DNA from: Acidobacteria bacterium UBA6911
Lineage (GTDB): Bacteria; Acidobacteriota; UBA6911
Reading direction: 5' to 3'
DNA length: 31,117 nt
Assembly: GCA_002451015.1 (NCBI GenBank)
Contig: DKBB01000325.1
Span: 1-31,117 of the forward strand
In this document: positions 25,367-31,117 of the stretch, piece after piece
Numbering within the stretch: the stretch's first letter is position 1
Layout: each line of letters starts with the position of its first letter
The notes under the pieces: model-generated
What the model saw: only the letters and a program-made list of their open reading frames with translations
Database searches by the model: none
Told to the model about the DNA's origin: nothing
Program-made: the position numbers and the translations under genes

Positions 25367-25996
25367 ATGAAGAACATACTAATAATTATTGTGATCGGCT
25401 CACTAATCAATTTTTATATCGTCAATCCCGCGCATAGTTATGAGTTAATAAAAGAATGGGTTCCTATTAAAATTGATCAAAATGAGACAGATGATGGCTC
25501 TGTGATTCATTTTCCAAAAAATGTAATTTTCAAAAGTGAATATGTGAGAATGGTATTTGTAGGTCAGATAAAAAACGATTCATCTATTCCATATTTAATT
25601 TTCAGTGTAAACACCTGTGTCGATTGTGATGAGAATAGACGTATTGTTATCCTTAAAGCTGAAAAAGACATTCTTAAAGATACAATTCGACTTAATTATC
25701 CAACAGAGCCCGGTAATATTAATTCTTTCGGACCAGACAGCGAAATAATATACAGAGTTAGAATGTTTTTTGGTAATTGTACAGCTGGTCATAAAGAAGC
25801 AGCAGTATGGTTCATTAGTTCAAAACAAGAAGATGGTAAATGGAAAGATACAGTTTTAATAGCTGAAGAAAAAGATAATAAATTGGTTTCATACTATGCG
25901 AGTTCGCCAATTCATAAATTTGGAGACACTATCTCATTAATGAATGAAGGTAAATGCGTTGAAGTACCGGGTCAAGATATCACAGAAGGGCCATGA
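25367..25996 (+). CDS. Cassette 4: exported protein of unknown function
   Basis: This 209-residue protein is not recognised as a known family. The first 24 residues form a signal peptide (NILIIIVIGSLINFYIVNPAHS). The mature part has a cysteine pair, CVDC (about 81-84), a later NCTAGHKEAA and a C-terminal cysteine, and looks beta-rich. The layout resembles the surface-adhesin-like exported proteins common in cassettes, but this is only an impression. The gene is much more AT-rich than the chromosomal genes to the left, which suits acquisition from another source. GAGG lies about 10 bases before the ATG. It occupies nearly all of cassette 4. Confidence 0.68.
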   Translation: MKNILIIIVIGSLINFYIVNPAHSYELIKEWVPIKIDQNETDDGSVIHFPKNVIFKSEYVRMVFVGQIKNDSSIPYLIFSVNTCVDCDENRRIVILKAEKDILKDTIRLNYPTEPGNINSFGPDSEIIYRVRMFFGNCTAGHKEAAVWFISSKQEDGKWKDTVLIAEEKDNKLVSYYASSPIHKFGDTISLMNEGKCVEVPGQDITEGP

Positions 25997-26005
25997 CCCG
26001 ATTTC

Positions 26006-26068
26006 AGCTAACAAAGATTTCAACGCAGACAAGGCGTTCCGCCTTGCAGGTTAAACCTGCCGTTAGCT
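26006..26068 (+). other. attC4 recombination site
   Basis: R'' is AGCTAAC (26006-26012), complementary to the TTAGCT that opens cassette 4. R' is GTTAGCT (26062-26068), giving a length of 63 bases. The inner stem is CAAGGCG-TTC-CGCCTTG, a simple strong hairpin unlike the neighbouring sites. Confidence 0.85.
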
Positions 26069-26092
26069 GCGAATCAACCTGGGAGACTATCC

Positions 26093-27139
26093 ATGCACTT
26101 CGAACCTAGCATGCTGCTCACGATCGTTTTTGGCTTCGCTTTTGGTTTTCTACTCGCGATCGCTCGGGTCAACCGGAACTCGGTCATTGCCGGTATGGCG
26201 ACTCTCGATGACTTCCGCGTCGCGAAGACCATGGCCGCCGCAATCGGTGTGGGAGCAGTTCTCCTCGCGTTCCTCGTGCTGACGGGAGCGGCCAGCTACC
26301 ACGTGAAGCCCCTAATCCTAGGGGGCGTCGTCTACGGCGGTCTGCTCTTCGGAACGGGAATGGCGATCCTGGGCTACTGCCCGGGAACTCTGCCCATCTC
26401 CCTCGGCCAGGGCGCTCTCGATGCCGGCGTAGGAATCCTGGGCGGCCTGCTTGGCGGCTTGACGTTCACCGCTGCTGAACCGGCTCTCGGACCCATTCTC
26501 GGGAAGGACCTCGGCCCGCAGTCCCTCTATTCGACGCTGCAGCCGTATCCCGTGTCTTACCTTCTGGTCTGCTCGGTTTTCGGGATCCTGTTGGTGAGCC
26601 TCGCGTTCCTGATGCATCGGCGCGAGAAGGTCCGCGGCTACCTATGGCTCTATGCCGGAGCGGGGCTGGGGCTTCTCAATGCCATCATGATCCTGCCGGC
26701 GACGGCGGGTCGCCTGCTTGGCGCCTCGACTTCCTTTCCATTTGTCGCGGACCGGCTCCTCGGTTTCACCGAAAGCGACTACTACCGGCAAATTGCGGAA
26801 CCGGGGAACTGGGAGATGTGGTTCCTCTTCGGAGCCTTCCTCGCTGGGCTGGTCTACTCATTAGCCCGCAAGGAGTTCCGCTGGCAGTTCCTCTCGAGTC
26901 ACTGGCGAAAGTACAGGGGTGAGAATAGGGGCAAGAGGGCGTTCTGGGCCTTTCTCGGCGGTTTCATCTTGCTCTTCGGTGCCCGCATGGCGGGCGGTTG
27001 CACCAGCGGACTCATCCTCTCGGGCTCGATGCAACTGGCGAGCAGCGGACTTGTCTTCGCTGTCGTCGTGTTCATCGCGTTTCTCGTCACCGGCAAGCTG
27101 TTCTACCGCGGCGCTAAGCTTCGAGCAACTAGTCGGTGA
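26093..27139 (+). CDS. Cassette 5: YeeE/YedE-family (sulfur transport) membrane protein
   Basis: This 348-residue membrane protein has about nine hydrophobic segments and the signature motifs of the YeeE/YedE (Sulf_transp) family. The first half carries GMAILGYCPGTLPIS (about residues 93-107) and the second half ARMAGGCTSGLILSGS (about 300-315). In the studied thiosulfate importer TsuA (YeeE) cysteines at these positions carry the substrate across the membrane. A role in uptake of thiosulfate or a related sulfur compound is therefore inferred. GGAG lies 7 bases before the ATG. The gene is GC-rich, unlike cassettes 4 and 10, so it came from a different source. A metabolic transporter over 1 kb is unusually large for a cassette. 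Confidence 0.88.
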   Translation: MHFEPSMLLTIVFGFAFGFLLAIARVNRNSVIAGMATLDDFRVAKTMAAAIGVGAVLLAFLVLTGAASYHVKPLILGGVVYGGLLFGTGMAILGYCPGTLPISLGQGALDAGVGILGGLLGGLTFTAAEPALGPILGKDLGPQSLYSTLQPYPVSYLLVCSVFGILLVSLAFLMHRREKVRGYLWLYAGAGLGLLNAIMILPATAGRLLGASTSFPFVADRLLGFTESDYYRQIAEPGNWEMWFLFGAFLAGLVYSLARKEFRWQFLSSHWRKYRGENRGKRAFWAFLGGFILLFGARMAGGCTSGLILSGSMQLASSGLVFAVVVFIAFLVTGKLFYRGAKLRATSR

Positions 27140-27349
27140 GGGCATGCCTAGGTTCGACGACGATCGCAGGCTCTTCCACACGCGGCGCAGCGTGTTGGCA
27201 CGGTTCACACGTGGCTTCGAATTGTCGTCAAATAGCACAGTGAGCCAGGCTGCCGGGTCAATCGTGATGAATCAGACGGAGATGCAAAAACCGGCGGACA
27301 CATCAGGAATCCAGATGTAGGCCGGGTTGCGTCACCAAGACCACGTGGC

Positions 27350-27410
27350 AGCTAACAACCGGTTGCAGCGGCCGGCGCCAAGACGCCGCCGCTGAGCTCA
27401 AACGTTAAAC
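27350..27410 (+). other. attC5 recombination site
   Basis: R'' is AGCTAAC (27350-27356), complementary to the TTAGCT that opens cassette 5. R' is GTTAAAC (27404-27410), a canonical GTTRRRY, giving a length of 61 bases. The 3' half reads GCTGAGCTCAAACGTTA. The 210 bases between the transporter gene and this site hold no recognisable gene. Confidence 0.88.
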
Positions 27411-27424
27411 AGCATAGAAATTGA

Positions 27425-27468
27425 TTGATCCGGGGACTGCGCATGGTTATAATATAGTTATAACCATG
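27425..27468 (+). promoter_or_regulatory. Promoter and 27-base operator of the AbrB/Doc cassette
   Basis: TTGATC (27425-27430), a 17-base spacer and a perfect TATAAT (27448-27453) form a good sigma-70 promoter. A symmetrical site with 11-base arms, CATGGTTATAA and TTATAACCATG (27442-27468, 5-base centre), covers the -10 box. Antitoxin binding would block transcription. The start codon follows 10 bases later. Confidence 0.85.
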
Positions 27469-27478
27469 GAGGAGGAAA

Positions 27479-27709
27479 ATGATTAAGCAGCTCCGTAAAG
27501 TCGGTAATAGTAACGCTTTAATTCTCGATAAGCCCATTCTTGAGCTTTTGGGTCTTGAAGAAGATGGGCAGGTGCAACTAACAATTAAAAACGGGAACCT
27601 GATCGTAACCCCCACCCATCCCAAGCTTCTGAATCCTGAGGAGATGAGTGAAACTCTTGAATATGTCATAAAGAAGCGCAAAAAAGTATTACGACGATTG
27701 GCCCAATGA
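27479..27709 (+). CDS. Cassette 6 antitoxin, AbrB/MazE-like
   Basis: This 76-residue protein has a SpoVT/AbrB-type swapped-hairpin DNA-binding domain (KQLRKVGNSNALILDKPILELLGLEEDG, then VQLTIKNGNLIVTP, residues 3-45). A basic helical tail follows (about 55-76) that probably contacts the toxin. It overlaps the Doc-like gene by 4 bases (ATGA). AbrB- or Phd-type antitoxins commonly pair with Doc toxins. GGAGG lies just before the ATG. The 27-base palindrome upstream is a likely binding site for it. Confidence 0.88.
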   Translation: MIKQLRKVGNSNALILDKPILELLGLEEDGQVQLTIKNGNLIVTPTHPKLLNPEEMSETLEYVIKKRKKVLRRLAQ

Positions 27710-28101
27710 CTATATCCATTTCATTTCTATCAGTAGAAGCAATATTGGAGATTCATCGTCGCGTCATTGAGGAGTTCGGTGGCGAATTAGGCTTGTTGGA
27801 CCGTGGTCTTCTAGAGTCTGCTGTTGCCATGCCGCAATCGACATTTGCCGGGGAAGATCTTCATGCCGGATTATCGGAAAAGGCAGCTGCATACCACTTT
27901 CACCTATGTGCTAATCATCCATTTGTAGATGGCAACAAACGGGTAGCAGTTGTTGCTGCTGAAGTATTTCTATTGAGAAATGGGAAAGAGTTATCTGCAA
28001 GTGATAAAGACATCGAGGATATTACTCTTGGTGTTGCATGTGGACGCTTGTCAAAAGATCAAGTGATTGAATTCTTTATGAAGCACGTTAGCGATTTGTA
28101 G
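27706..28101 (+). CDS. doc: Cassette 6 toxin, Doc (Fic-fold) type
   Basis: This 131-residue Fic/Doc-family toxin carries the active motif HPFVDGNKRVA (about residues 64-74). Doc kinases phosphorylate elongation factor EF-Tu and stop translation, whereas Fic proteins with this motif attach AMP; the short length and antitoxin partner favour Doc. Conserved Doc segments also include LDRGLLESAVAMPQSTFAGEDL. Start and antitoxin stop overlap as ATGA, so translation is coupled. No inhibitory Fic helix is present, as expected when the antitoxin provides it. The gene ends 18 bases before attC6. Confidence 0.92.
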   Translation: MTISISFLSVEAILEIHRRVIEEFGGELGLLDRGLLESAVAMPQSTFAGEDLHAGLSEKAAAYHFHLCANHPFVDGNKRVAVVAAEVFLLRNGKELSASDKDIEDITLGVACGRLSKDQVIEFFMKHVSDL

Positions 28102-28118
28102 TAGTGCAAACGATATCT

Positions 28119-28255
28119 GTTTAACAATCTGATCAAGATGTAGATGGGCTTAAATATGCTAAAGCACGCAAGTATCAGTGCCGTTCCAGAAAGCTTATGC
28201 TCAACGAAATGCTCTTGTTAATGGGCGCCCCTCGCATCTTATCAGCACGTTAGAC
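28119..28255 (+). other. attC6 recombination site (long form)
   Basis: R'' is GTTTAAC (28119-28125), exactly complementary to the GTTAAAC that opens cassette 6. R' is GTTAGAC (28249-28255). At 137 bases it is the longest site here, similar in size to the long VCR-type sites of Vibrio. The variable centre is not closely related to the other sites. Confidence 0.8.
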
Positions 28256-28306
28256 GACAGAATTAACCACTTGTAACATAGTGTCACCAGTAGTATCATT
28301 ACGATT

Positions 28307-28543
28307 GTGGCGCAGGCTGAGAAGATCCTTAAAAAAATGAAGGCCAATCCACGAGATTGGCGAATCGAGAGTCTCAAATCAGTGGCAGAGGCTAACAATG
28401 TAGCATTTCGCCAGCCTGGCGGCAGCCATGTCATTTTTCGCCACAACAACGGCGCCATGTTGAGCGTACCTGCACATCGCCCAATCAAGCCCGTTTATAT
28501 AAAGAAATTCGTTCGCCTAATAGAATATGGAGTTTCAGAATGA
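28307..28543 (+). CDS. hicA: Cassette 7 toxin, HicA-like
   Basis: This 78-residue HicA (YcfA)-type toxin is an RNA-binding mRNA interferase with a small dsRBD-like fold. The catalytic histidine lies in RQPGGSHVIFRHNNG (residues 35-49, H41), and SVPAHRPIKPVYIKKFV follows, which is typical of this subgroup. The start is a GTG at 28307 without a strong ribosome binding site; an ATG ten codons later is possible. It overlaps the HicB-like gene by 4 bases. Toxin-first order is normal for HicAB. Confidence 0.85.
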   Translation: MAQAEKILKKMKANPRDWRIESLKSVAEANNVAFRQPGGSHVIFRHNNGAMLSVPAHRPIKPVYIKKFVRLIEYGVSE

Positions 28544-28956
28544 AAACGTTTCGAATTGATTATCCGTTTGAGATTCGACCTCTATCCAAAGAGGAAGGAG
28601 GCGGATATTCCATCACATTTCCAGATCTTCCGGGTTGTTGTTCTGACGGAGCCACGCCTGAGGAAGCCATTAGCAATGGTCGCGATGCGCTTGAGTCATG
28701 GCTTGCAGTAGCATGCGAGTTCGGTGACGAGCCAGCAATTCCCTTTTCGAATGTTAGCGGACGTTTCGTTCAGCGTGTTCCTCGCTCCCTGCATGCCCAA
28801 CTCATCGAGCGGGCAAAAATGGAAGGTGTGTCTCTCAATACCTTGGTAGTTTCTATCGTATCGCAAGGACTTGGACAAAGGCAGGCTGAAGTAATAAAAG
28901 ATCCGTCGTCTAAATATTCGCTTCATCGATCGGCGCAAAAAGCGCGCCGCCGCTGA
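28540..28956 (+). CDS. hicB: Cassette 7 antitoxin, HicB-like, with attC-encoded tail
   Basis: This 138-residue HicB antitoxin has an N-terminal partly degraded RNase H-like fold (YSITFPDLPGCCSDGATPEEAISNGRDALE, about residues 22-51). An Arc-type DNA-binding segment follows (RVPRSLHAQLIERAKMEGVSLNTLVVSIVSQGL, about 79-111). The last ~15 residues are read from inside attC7 (from 28908), giving a strongly basic end (HRSAQKARRR). The antitoxin would bind HicA and the cassette promoter. Cassette insertion or attC drift probably removed the original stop codon, so this tail may have been acquired after the gene became a cassette. Confidence 0.86.
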   Translation: MKTFRIDYPFEIRPLSKEEGGGYSITFPDLPGCCSDGATPEEAISNGRDALESWLAVACEFGDEPAIPFSNVSGRFVQRVPRSLHAQLIERAKMEGVSLNTLVVSIVSQGLGQRQAEVIKDPSSKYSLHRSAQKARRR

Positions 28957-28971
28957 GCTCAAACGTTAGCT
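28908..28971 (+). other. attC7 recombination site overlapping hicB
   Basis: R'' is GTCTAAA (28908-28914), one base off the complement (GTCTAAC) of the TTAGAC that opens cassette 7. R' is GTTAGCT (28965-28971), giving a length of 64 bases. The centre, GGCGCAAAAAGCGCGCCGC, is the same as in attC2, and the 3' part reads CGCTGAGCTCAAACG. The first 49 bases code for the HicB C-terminus. Confidence 0.8.
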
Positions 28972-29054
28972 TGATTTACAAGCAATGGTATTGACGTTCT
29001 CTTCCAATGAATGTAATCTTACCAGTAAGACAGACTTCGTTAGAGGAGATAGAG

Positions 29055-29318
29055 ATGAGTAATCCCACCACAACCAAGATGTCCTCGAAAGGACAAGTGG
29101 TAATACCTGAAGAAATTAGGAAAAAATTAGGCTTAGAAACTGGAACGCAATTCGTAGTTATAGGCGATCGAGATGTTGTGATCTTGAAGTCTCTTTCTAC
29201 CCCTTCACTAGACGAATTTGATGGTCTTATCGAAAGAGCCAGAATACAAGCACGAAAAACATCACTCCGACGTTCAGATATTACTGAAGCAGTGTCTCGA
29301 GAAAAGGGACGAAAGTGA
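29055..29318 (+). CDS. Cassette 8 antitoxin, AbrB/VapB-like
   Basis: This 87-residue protein has an AbrB-type DNA-binding domain (TTKMSSKGQVVIPEEIRKKL, then GLETGTQFVVIGDRDVVIL, about residues 5-45) and a basic tail that probably binds the toxin. The start is the ATG at 29055 because GAGGAG lies 6 bases upstream; the frame opens further back at 29007 without a good site. It overlaps the PIN toxin gene by 4 bases. A TTGACG (28991-28996) and TGTAAT (29012-29017) pair is a weak promoter candidate upstream. AbrB plus PIN is a common VapBC-type arrangement. Confidence 0.88.
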   Translation: MSNPTTTKMSSKGQVVIPEEIRKKLGLETGTQFVVIGDRDVVILKSLSTPSLDEFDGLIERARIQARKTSLRRSDITEAVSREKGRK

Positions 29319-29722
29319 AAGTAATCCTCGATACGAATGTTTTCCTCTCGGGCATTTTCTTTTCTGGCCCCCCATACGAAATTCTTAGAGCATGGCGTCA
29401 AGGACACTTCCAACTGGTAGTATCGGCAGAAATCTTAGATGAATATCGTCGAGTTGGAGAGAGGCTCGCATCTTCACATCCTGGCGTAGATATAACGCCA
29501 TTTCTAAAACTTGTAGCTGTCCATGGAGATCTTGTGCTTGCGCCAGTTCTTTCTGAAAGAATTTGTGAAGATTTGTCTGATGACATGTTTTTTGCCTGCG
29601 CCCTTGGATCTGGGTGCAATGTAATTGTTAGTGGGGACAAGCATCTTCATAAAGCCAGTGGCTATAAAGGAATAGAGGTTTATAGCCCTAGAGTTTTCAT
29701 TAAACGTTTTCTGATTTCATAG
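29315..29722 (+). CDS. Cassette 8 toxin, PIN-domain ribonuclease (VapC-like)
   Basis: This 135-residue PIN-domain protein of the COG1569-like group is a Mg-dependent ribonuclease toxin. The acidic residues of the active site appear in order: D6 in ILDTNVF, E42 in EILDEYRR, D90 in SDDMFFACAL and D107 in VSGDKHL. The start is a GTG at 29315 overlapping the antitoxin stop (GTGA). It ends 12 bases before attC8. VapC toxins cleave tRNA or rRNA; the target of this one is unknown. Confidence 0.9.
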   Translation: MKVILDTNVFLSGIFFSGPPYEILRAWRQGHFQLVVSAEILDEYRRVGERLASSHPGVDITPFLKLVAVHGDLVLAPVLSERICEDLSDDMFFACALGSGCNVIVSGDKHLHKASGYKGIEVYSPRVFIKRFLIS

Positions 29723-29733
29723 GTAGGAGCACA

Positions 29734-29831
29734 AGCTAACAATACCTTGAAGCTGACGGCTCACCCTGTCACGGCTTGTGCCTGCGCACGTGCCGCGCCA
29801 GGTCGCCCGCCGCTTAAAGGCCACGTTAGAC
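29734..29831 (+). other. attC8 recombination site
   Basis: R'' is AGCTAAC (29734-29740), complementary to the TTAGCT that opens cassette 8. R' is GTTAGAC (29825-29831), giving a length of 98 bases. The whole centre is nearly identical to attC9 (one substitution and one missing base between about 29743 and 29825). Confidence 0.9.
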
Positions 29832-29902
29832 AAATAAAGCAAAGTAGCCCCATGGGTGCTATAATTGAGGGAAGATATTTTGGCAACTTTTGAGGTATTG
29901 CC

Positions 29903-30097
29903 GTGACAACAAAAGAAAGAGTCATAGCTGTTCTCGATCAATTACCCGACGATTGCACCCTAGATGAGGTTCTTTATCATCTCTATGTAGTGCGCTCAGT
30001 AGAGTATGGTCTTGCTGATGCAGAATCAGGGCGAACGATTTCACAGGAACAGGTGGTTGAGGAACTAAGACGCAAATGGGTGATCGGCGCAGAATAA
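29903..30097 (+). CDS. Cassette 9 antitoxin, small acidic ParE partner
   Basis: This 64-residue acidic protein precedes a ParE/RelE-type toxin and overlaps it by 22 bases, the usual layout of such pairs. The first part looks helical (TLDEVLYHLYVVRSVEYGLAD), and the tail ISQEQVVEELRRKW probably binds the toxin. It starts with a GTG at 29903, with GAGG 7 bases upstream. The sequence type is common beside ParE toxins, but I cannot name its DNA-binding fold. It may carry its own promoter in the 71 bases after attC8, where a TATAAT word occurs near 29860. Confidence 0.82.
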   Translation: MTTKERVIAVLDQLPDDCTLDEVLYHLYVVRSVEYGLADAESGRTISQEQVVEELRRKWVIGAE

Positions 30098-30384
30098 TTT
30101 GGACCCATCAAGCCAGGAACAACCTTGACGAAGCTGTCGCATACATAGCTCAGGACTCAGGGGATAACGCCGTCCGAATCATGGAGGAAGCATTTGAGCT
30201 TACGTCTTCACTGGAGGTGATGAGTGCGAGGGGGCGGATAGTACCAGAAATAGCGGATGAAAACATACGAGAACAATTTCTTTATAAATTCCGTCTAATT
30301 TATCAAGTTACTGAAGAAGAAATTATAATCCTTGCATTTCTGCACAGTGCTAGAGATTTCCATCGCTGGCAGCAAGAACAATAA
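30076..30384 (+). CDS. parE: Cassette 9 toxin, ParE/RelE-superfamily
   Basis: This 102-residue protein is a ParE-type toxin of the RelE superfamily. The family layout is visible: IIWTHQARNNLDEAVAYIAQDSGDNAVRIMEEAF (two N-terminal helices), GRIVPE, and the C-terminal strands REQFLYKFRLIYQVTEEEIIILAFLHSARD. RelE relatives cleave mRNA on ribosomes, while ParE proteins poison DNA gyrase; the helical hairpin and the short C-terminus favour ParE. It overlaps its antitoxin by 22 bases and ends just before attC9. Confidence 0.9.
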   Translation: MGDRRRIIWTHQARNNLDEAVAYIAQDSGDNAVRIMEEAFELTSSLEVMSARGRIVPEIADENIREQFLYKFRLIYQVTEEEIIILAFLHSARDFHRWQQEQ

Positions 30385-30392
30385 GAATTATT

Positions 30393-30489
30393 GCCTAACT
30401 AAACCTTGAAGCTGACGGCTCATCCTGTCACGGCTTGTGCCTGCGCACGTGCCGCGCCAGGTCGCCCGCCGCTTAAAGCCACGTTATCA
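30393..30489 (+). other. attC9 recombination site
   Basis: R'' is GCCTAAC (30393-30399), one base off the complement of the TTAGAC that opens cassette 9. R' is GTTATCA (30483-30489), giving a length of 97 bases. Its centre is nearly identical to attC8, which points to a common source of cassettes 8 and 9. Confidence 0.88.
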
Positions 30490-30505
30490 GAGGATTAAAT
30501 AAAAA

Positions 30506-31015
30506 ATGGCGATTCTTAGATGCACTAGAAAGCTATTAAACGAAATTAAAATAGAGCCTTTTGAAAATAATGAGTTGTTAGATGAATTCGGAAGCTGGCA
30601 TTGCAATCTTTTACGGATAGATAGGCGAAAATGTGTTCTTTTCACGCATGACCAAACTCTATATTCTTTTCTTGTCCAAGGCCTTACAAAACCAGATTTT
30701 ATGAATTTCAATGAAGTATTTAGGGAAAAGCTTTTCAAAAATCTACTGAATGAGCAATTACCACAGAATCAAATTGAACGATTTCTAACTAACAACCAAA
30801 TAATTGAATATACAAAAACTAACAATCGAAGTGTTTTAGGCTCAATGAATGACATGACATTTCAATTGAAATACAAAATTCAAGATATCGGTGGGCTAGT
30901 TGATGCGAATATTCTGGAATTAAACCGAGATTTAAATCGAACACCAATGAGTGCGCTAAAAGAAATATTTAGTATTGATGCATTGAAAAGGTTTTTAGGA
31001 ATACCAATCAGATAA
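30506..31015 (+). CDS. Cassette 10: DUF6933-like protein
   Basis: This 169-residue cytoplasmic protein resembles the DUF6933 family of unknown function. The family pattern is visible at the start (LRCTRKLLNEI) and in the middle (GSWHCNLLRIDRRKCVLFTHDQTLYSFLVQG, about residues 29-59). The gene is AT-rich and fills most of the cassette. The stop codon lies inside the R'' box of attC10. GAGG lies about 12 bases before the ATG, a poor spacing. It appears to be a single gene without a toxin partner. Confidence 0.72.
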   Translation: MAILRCTRKLLNEIKIEPFENNELLDEFGSWHCNLLRIDRRKCVLFTHDQTLYSFLVQGLTKPDFMNFNEVFREKLFKNLLNEQLPQNQIERFLTNNQIIEYTKTNNRSVLGSMNDMTFQLKYKIQDIGGLVDANILELNRDLNRTPMSALKEIFSIDALKRFLGIPIR

Positions 31016-31105
31016 CAACTTGCTGCATTAGCCAGCCAGGGCTGTACGTCCTTGGTCTTTCGATATTCTTTATTGCCCTGTCTGCTAATGAGCAATGCGT
31101 TAGCT
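31010..31105 (+). other. attC10 recombination site
   Basis: R'' is AGATAAC (31010-31016), one base off the complement of the TTATCA that opens cassette 10. R' is GTTAGCT (31099-31105), giving a length of 96 bases. The last 12 bases of the window are the start of cassette 11. Confidence 0.85.
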
Positions 31106-31117
31106 GGCTTGGAATCA

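Larger units (their letters stand above)
22051..31117 (+). mobile_element. Chromosomal integron: intI plus ten attC-tagged cassettes
   Basis: IntI is followed by an array of ten attC sites and ten cassettes, and an eleventh cassette begins at the right edge. Cassette borders, taken between G and TT of each R' box, are near 23335, 24023, 24706, 25348, 26063, 27405, 28250, 28966, 29826, 30484 and 31100. For most cassettes the first six bases plus G are the reverse complement of the R'' box of the same cassette's attC, for example TTAAAC with GTTTAAC. All cassette genes are on the plus strand, as is intI, which is the reverse of the classical arrangement. Confidence 0.93.

Noticed and set aside
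26919..27320. Serine/cysteine-rich frame at the end of the YeeE/YedE gene
   Set aside because: Most of it overlaps the transporter in another frame and the composition is typical of a GC-rich shadow frame; no family pattern.
23966..31105. Regularly placed repeats as a possible CRISPR array
   Set aside because: The repeats are 600-1300 bases apart, imperfect and folded, with genes between them; they are attC sites. No cas genes are present.
1..31117. tRNA, rRNA or riboswitch genes
   Set aside because: No cloverleaf, rRNA segment or known riboswitch pattern was recognised by eye on either strand; a covariance search would be needed to exclude small RNAs.

Overview
The window looks like a chromosomal segment from an environmental bacterium with mixed aerobic and anaerobic traits. 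Multihaem cytochromes and alternative complex III occur beside rubrerythrin, NADH-diaphorase modules and a probable selenoprotein. This mix suggests a Desulfobacterota-like (deltaproteobacterial) or related lineage, but no rRNA or marker gene is present, so the placement is inference.

Region 1 (1-5206, minus strand) is the front of an alternative complex III operon: actA (pentahaem cytochrome), actB (Tat-exported molybdopterin-like plus Fe-S protein), actC (NrfD-like membrane subunit) and the start of actD, which runs off the left edge. Region 2 (5543-9996) holds single genes: an exported Shewanella-like phosphatase, a stand-alone DsrE/YedF-type protein followed by a nested palindrome element, an orphan GspC/PDZ protein and a DAO-family FAD oxidoreductase.

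Region 3 (10092-15971) holds rubrerythrin, then an NtrC-type regulator whose receiver and ATPase residues are largely lost, then a three-gene NADH-dehydrogenase-like module. The first module gene fuses an intact response-regulator receiver to a NuoE-type [2Fe-2S] domain. The second is a NuoF-type flavoprotein with extra ferredoxin domains, and the third a short NuoG/HoxU-like Fe-S protein. No hydrogenase or formate dehydrogenase catalytic subunit lies beside them. Region 4 (16086-21802) has an exported methyltransferase, an SDR, a UGSC-type protein with an in-frame UGA (probable selenocysteine), a class III aminotransferase without a standard start codon, and a convergent TauE/SafE permease. 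Several gaps here hold inverted repeats built from AACGTT-like words.

Region 5 (22051-31117) is a chromosomal integron. The integrase IntI is read in the same direction as the cassettes (the 'reverse' arrangement). It is followed by ten attC sites and ten cassettes, and the array continues past the right edge. Each cassette's 5' end is complementary to the R'' box of its own attC, which fixes the cassette borders. Five cassettes are toxin-antitoxin pairs (RHH/MazF, AbrB/Doc, HicAB, AbrB/PIN, antitoxin/ParE). The others carry an ORF6N protein, two exported proteins of unknown function, a YeeE/YedE sulfur transporter and a DUF6933-like protein. Cassettes 1 and 6 carry their own promoters overlapped by palindromic operators. 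Cassette 2 has a perfect palindrome upstream of its gene and a near copy of it inside the coding sequence.
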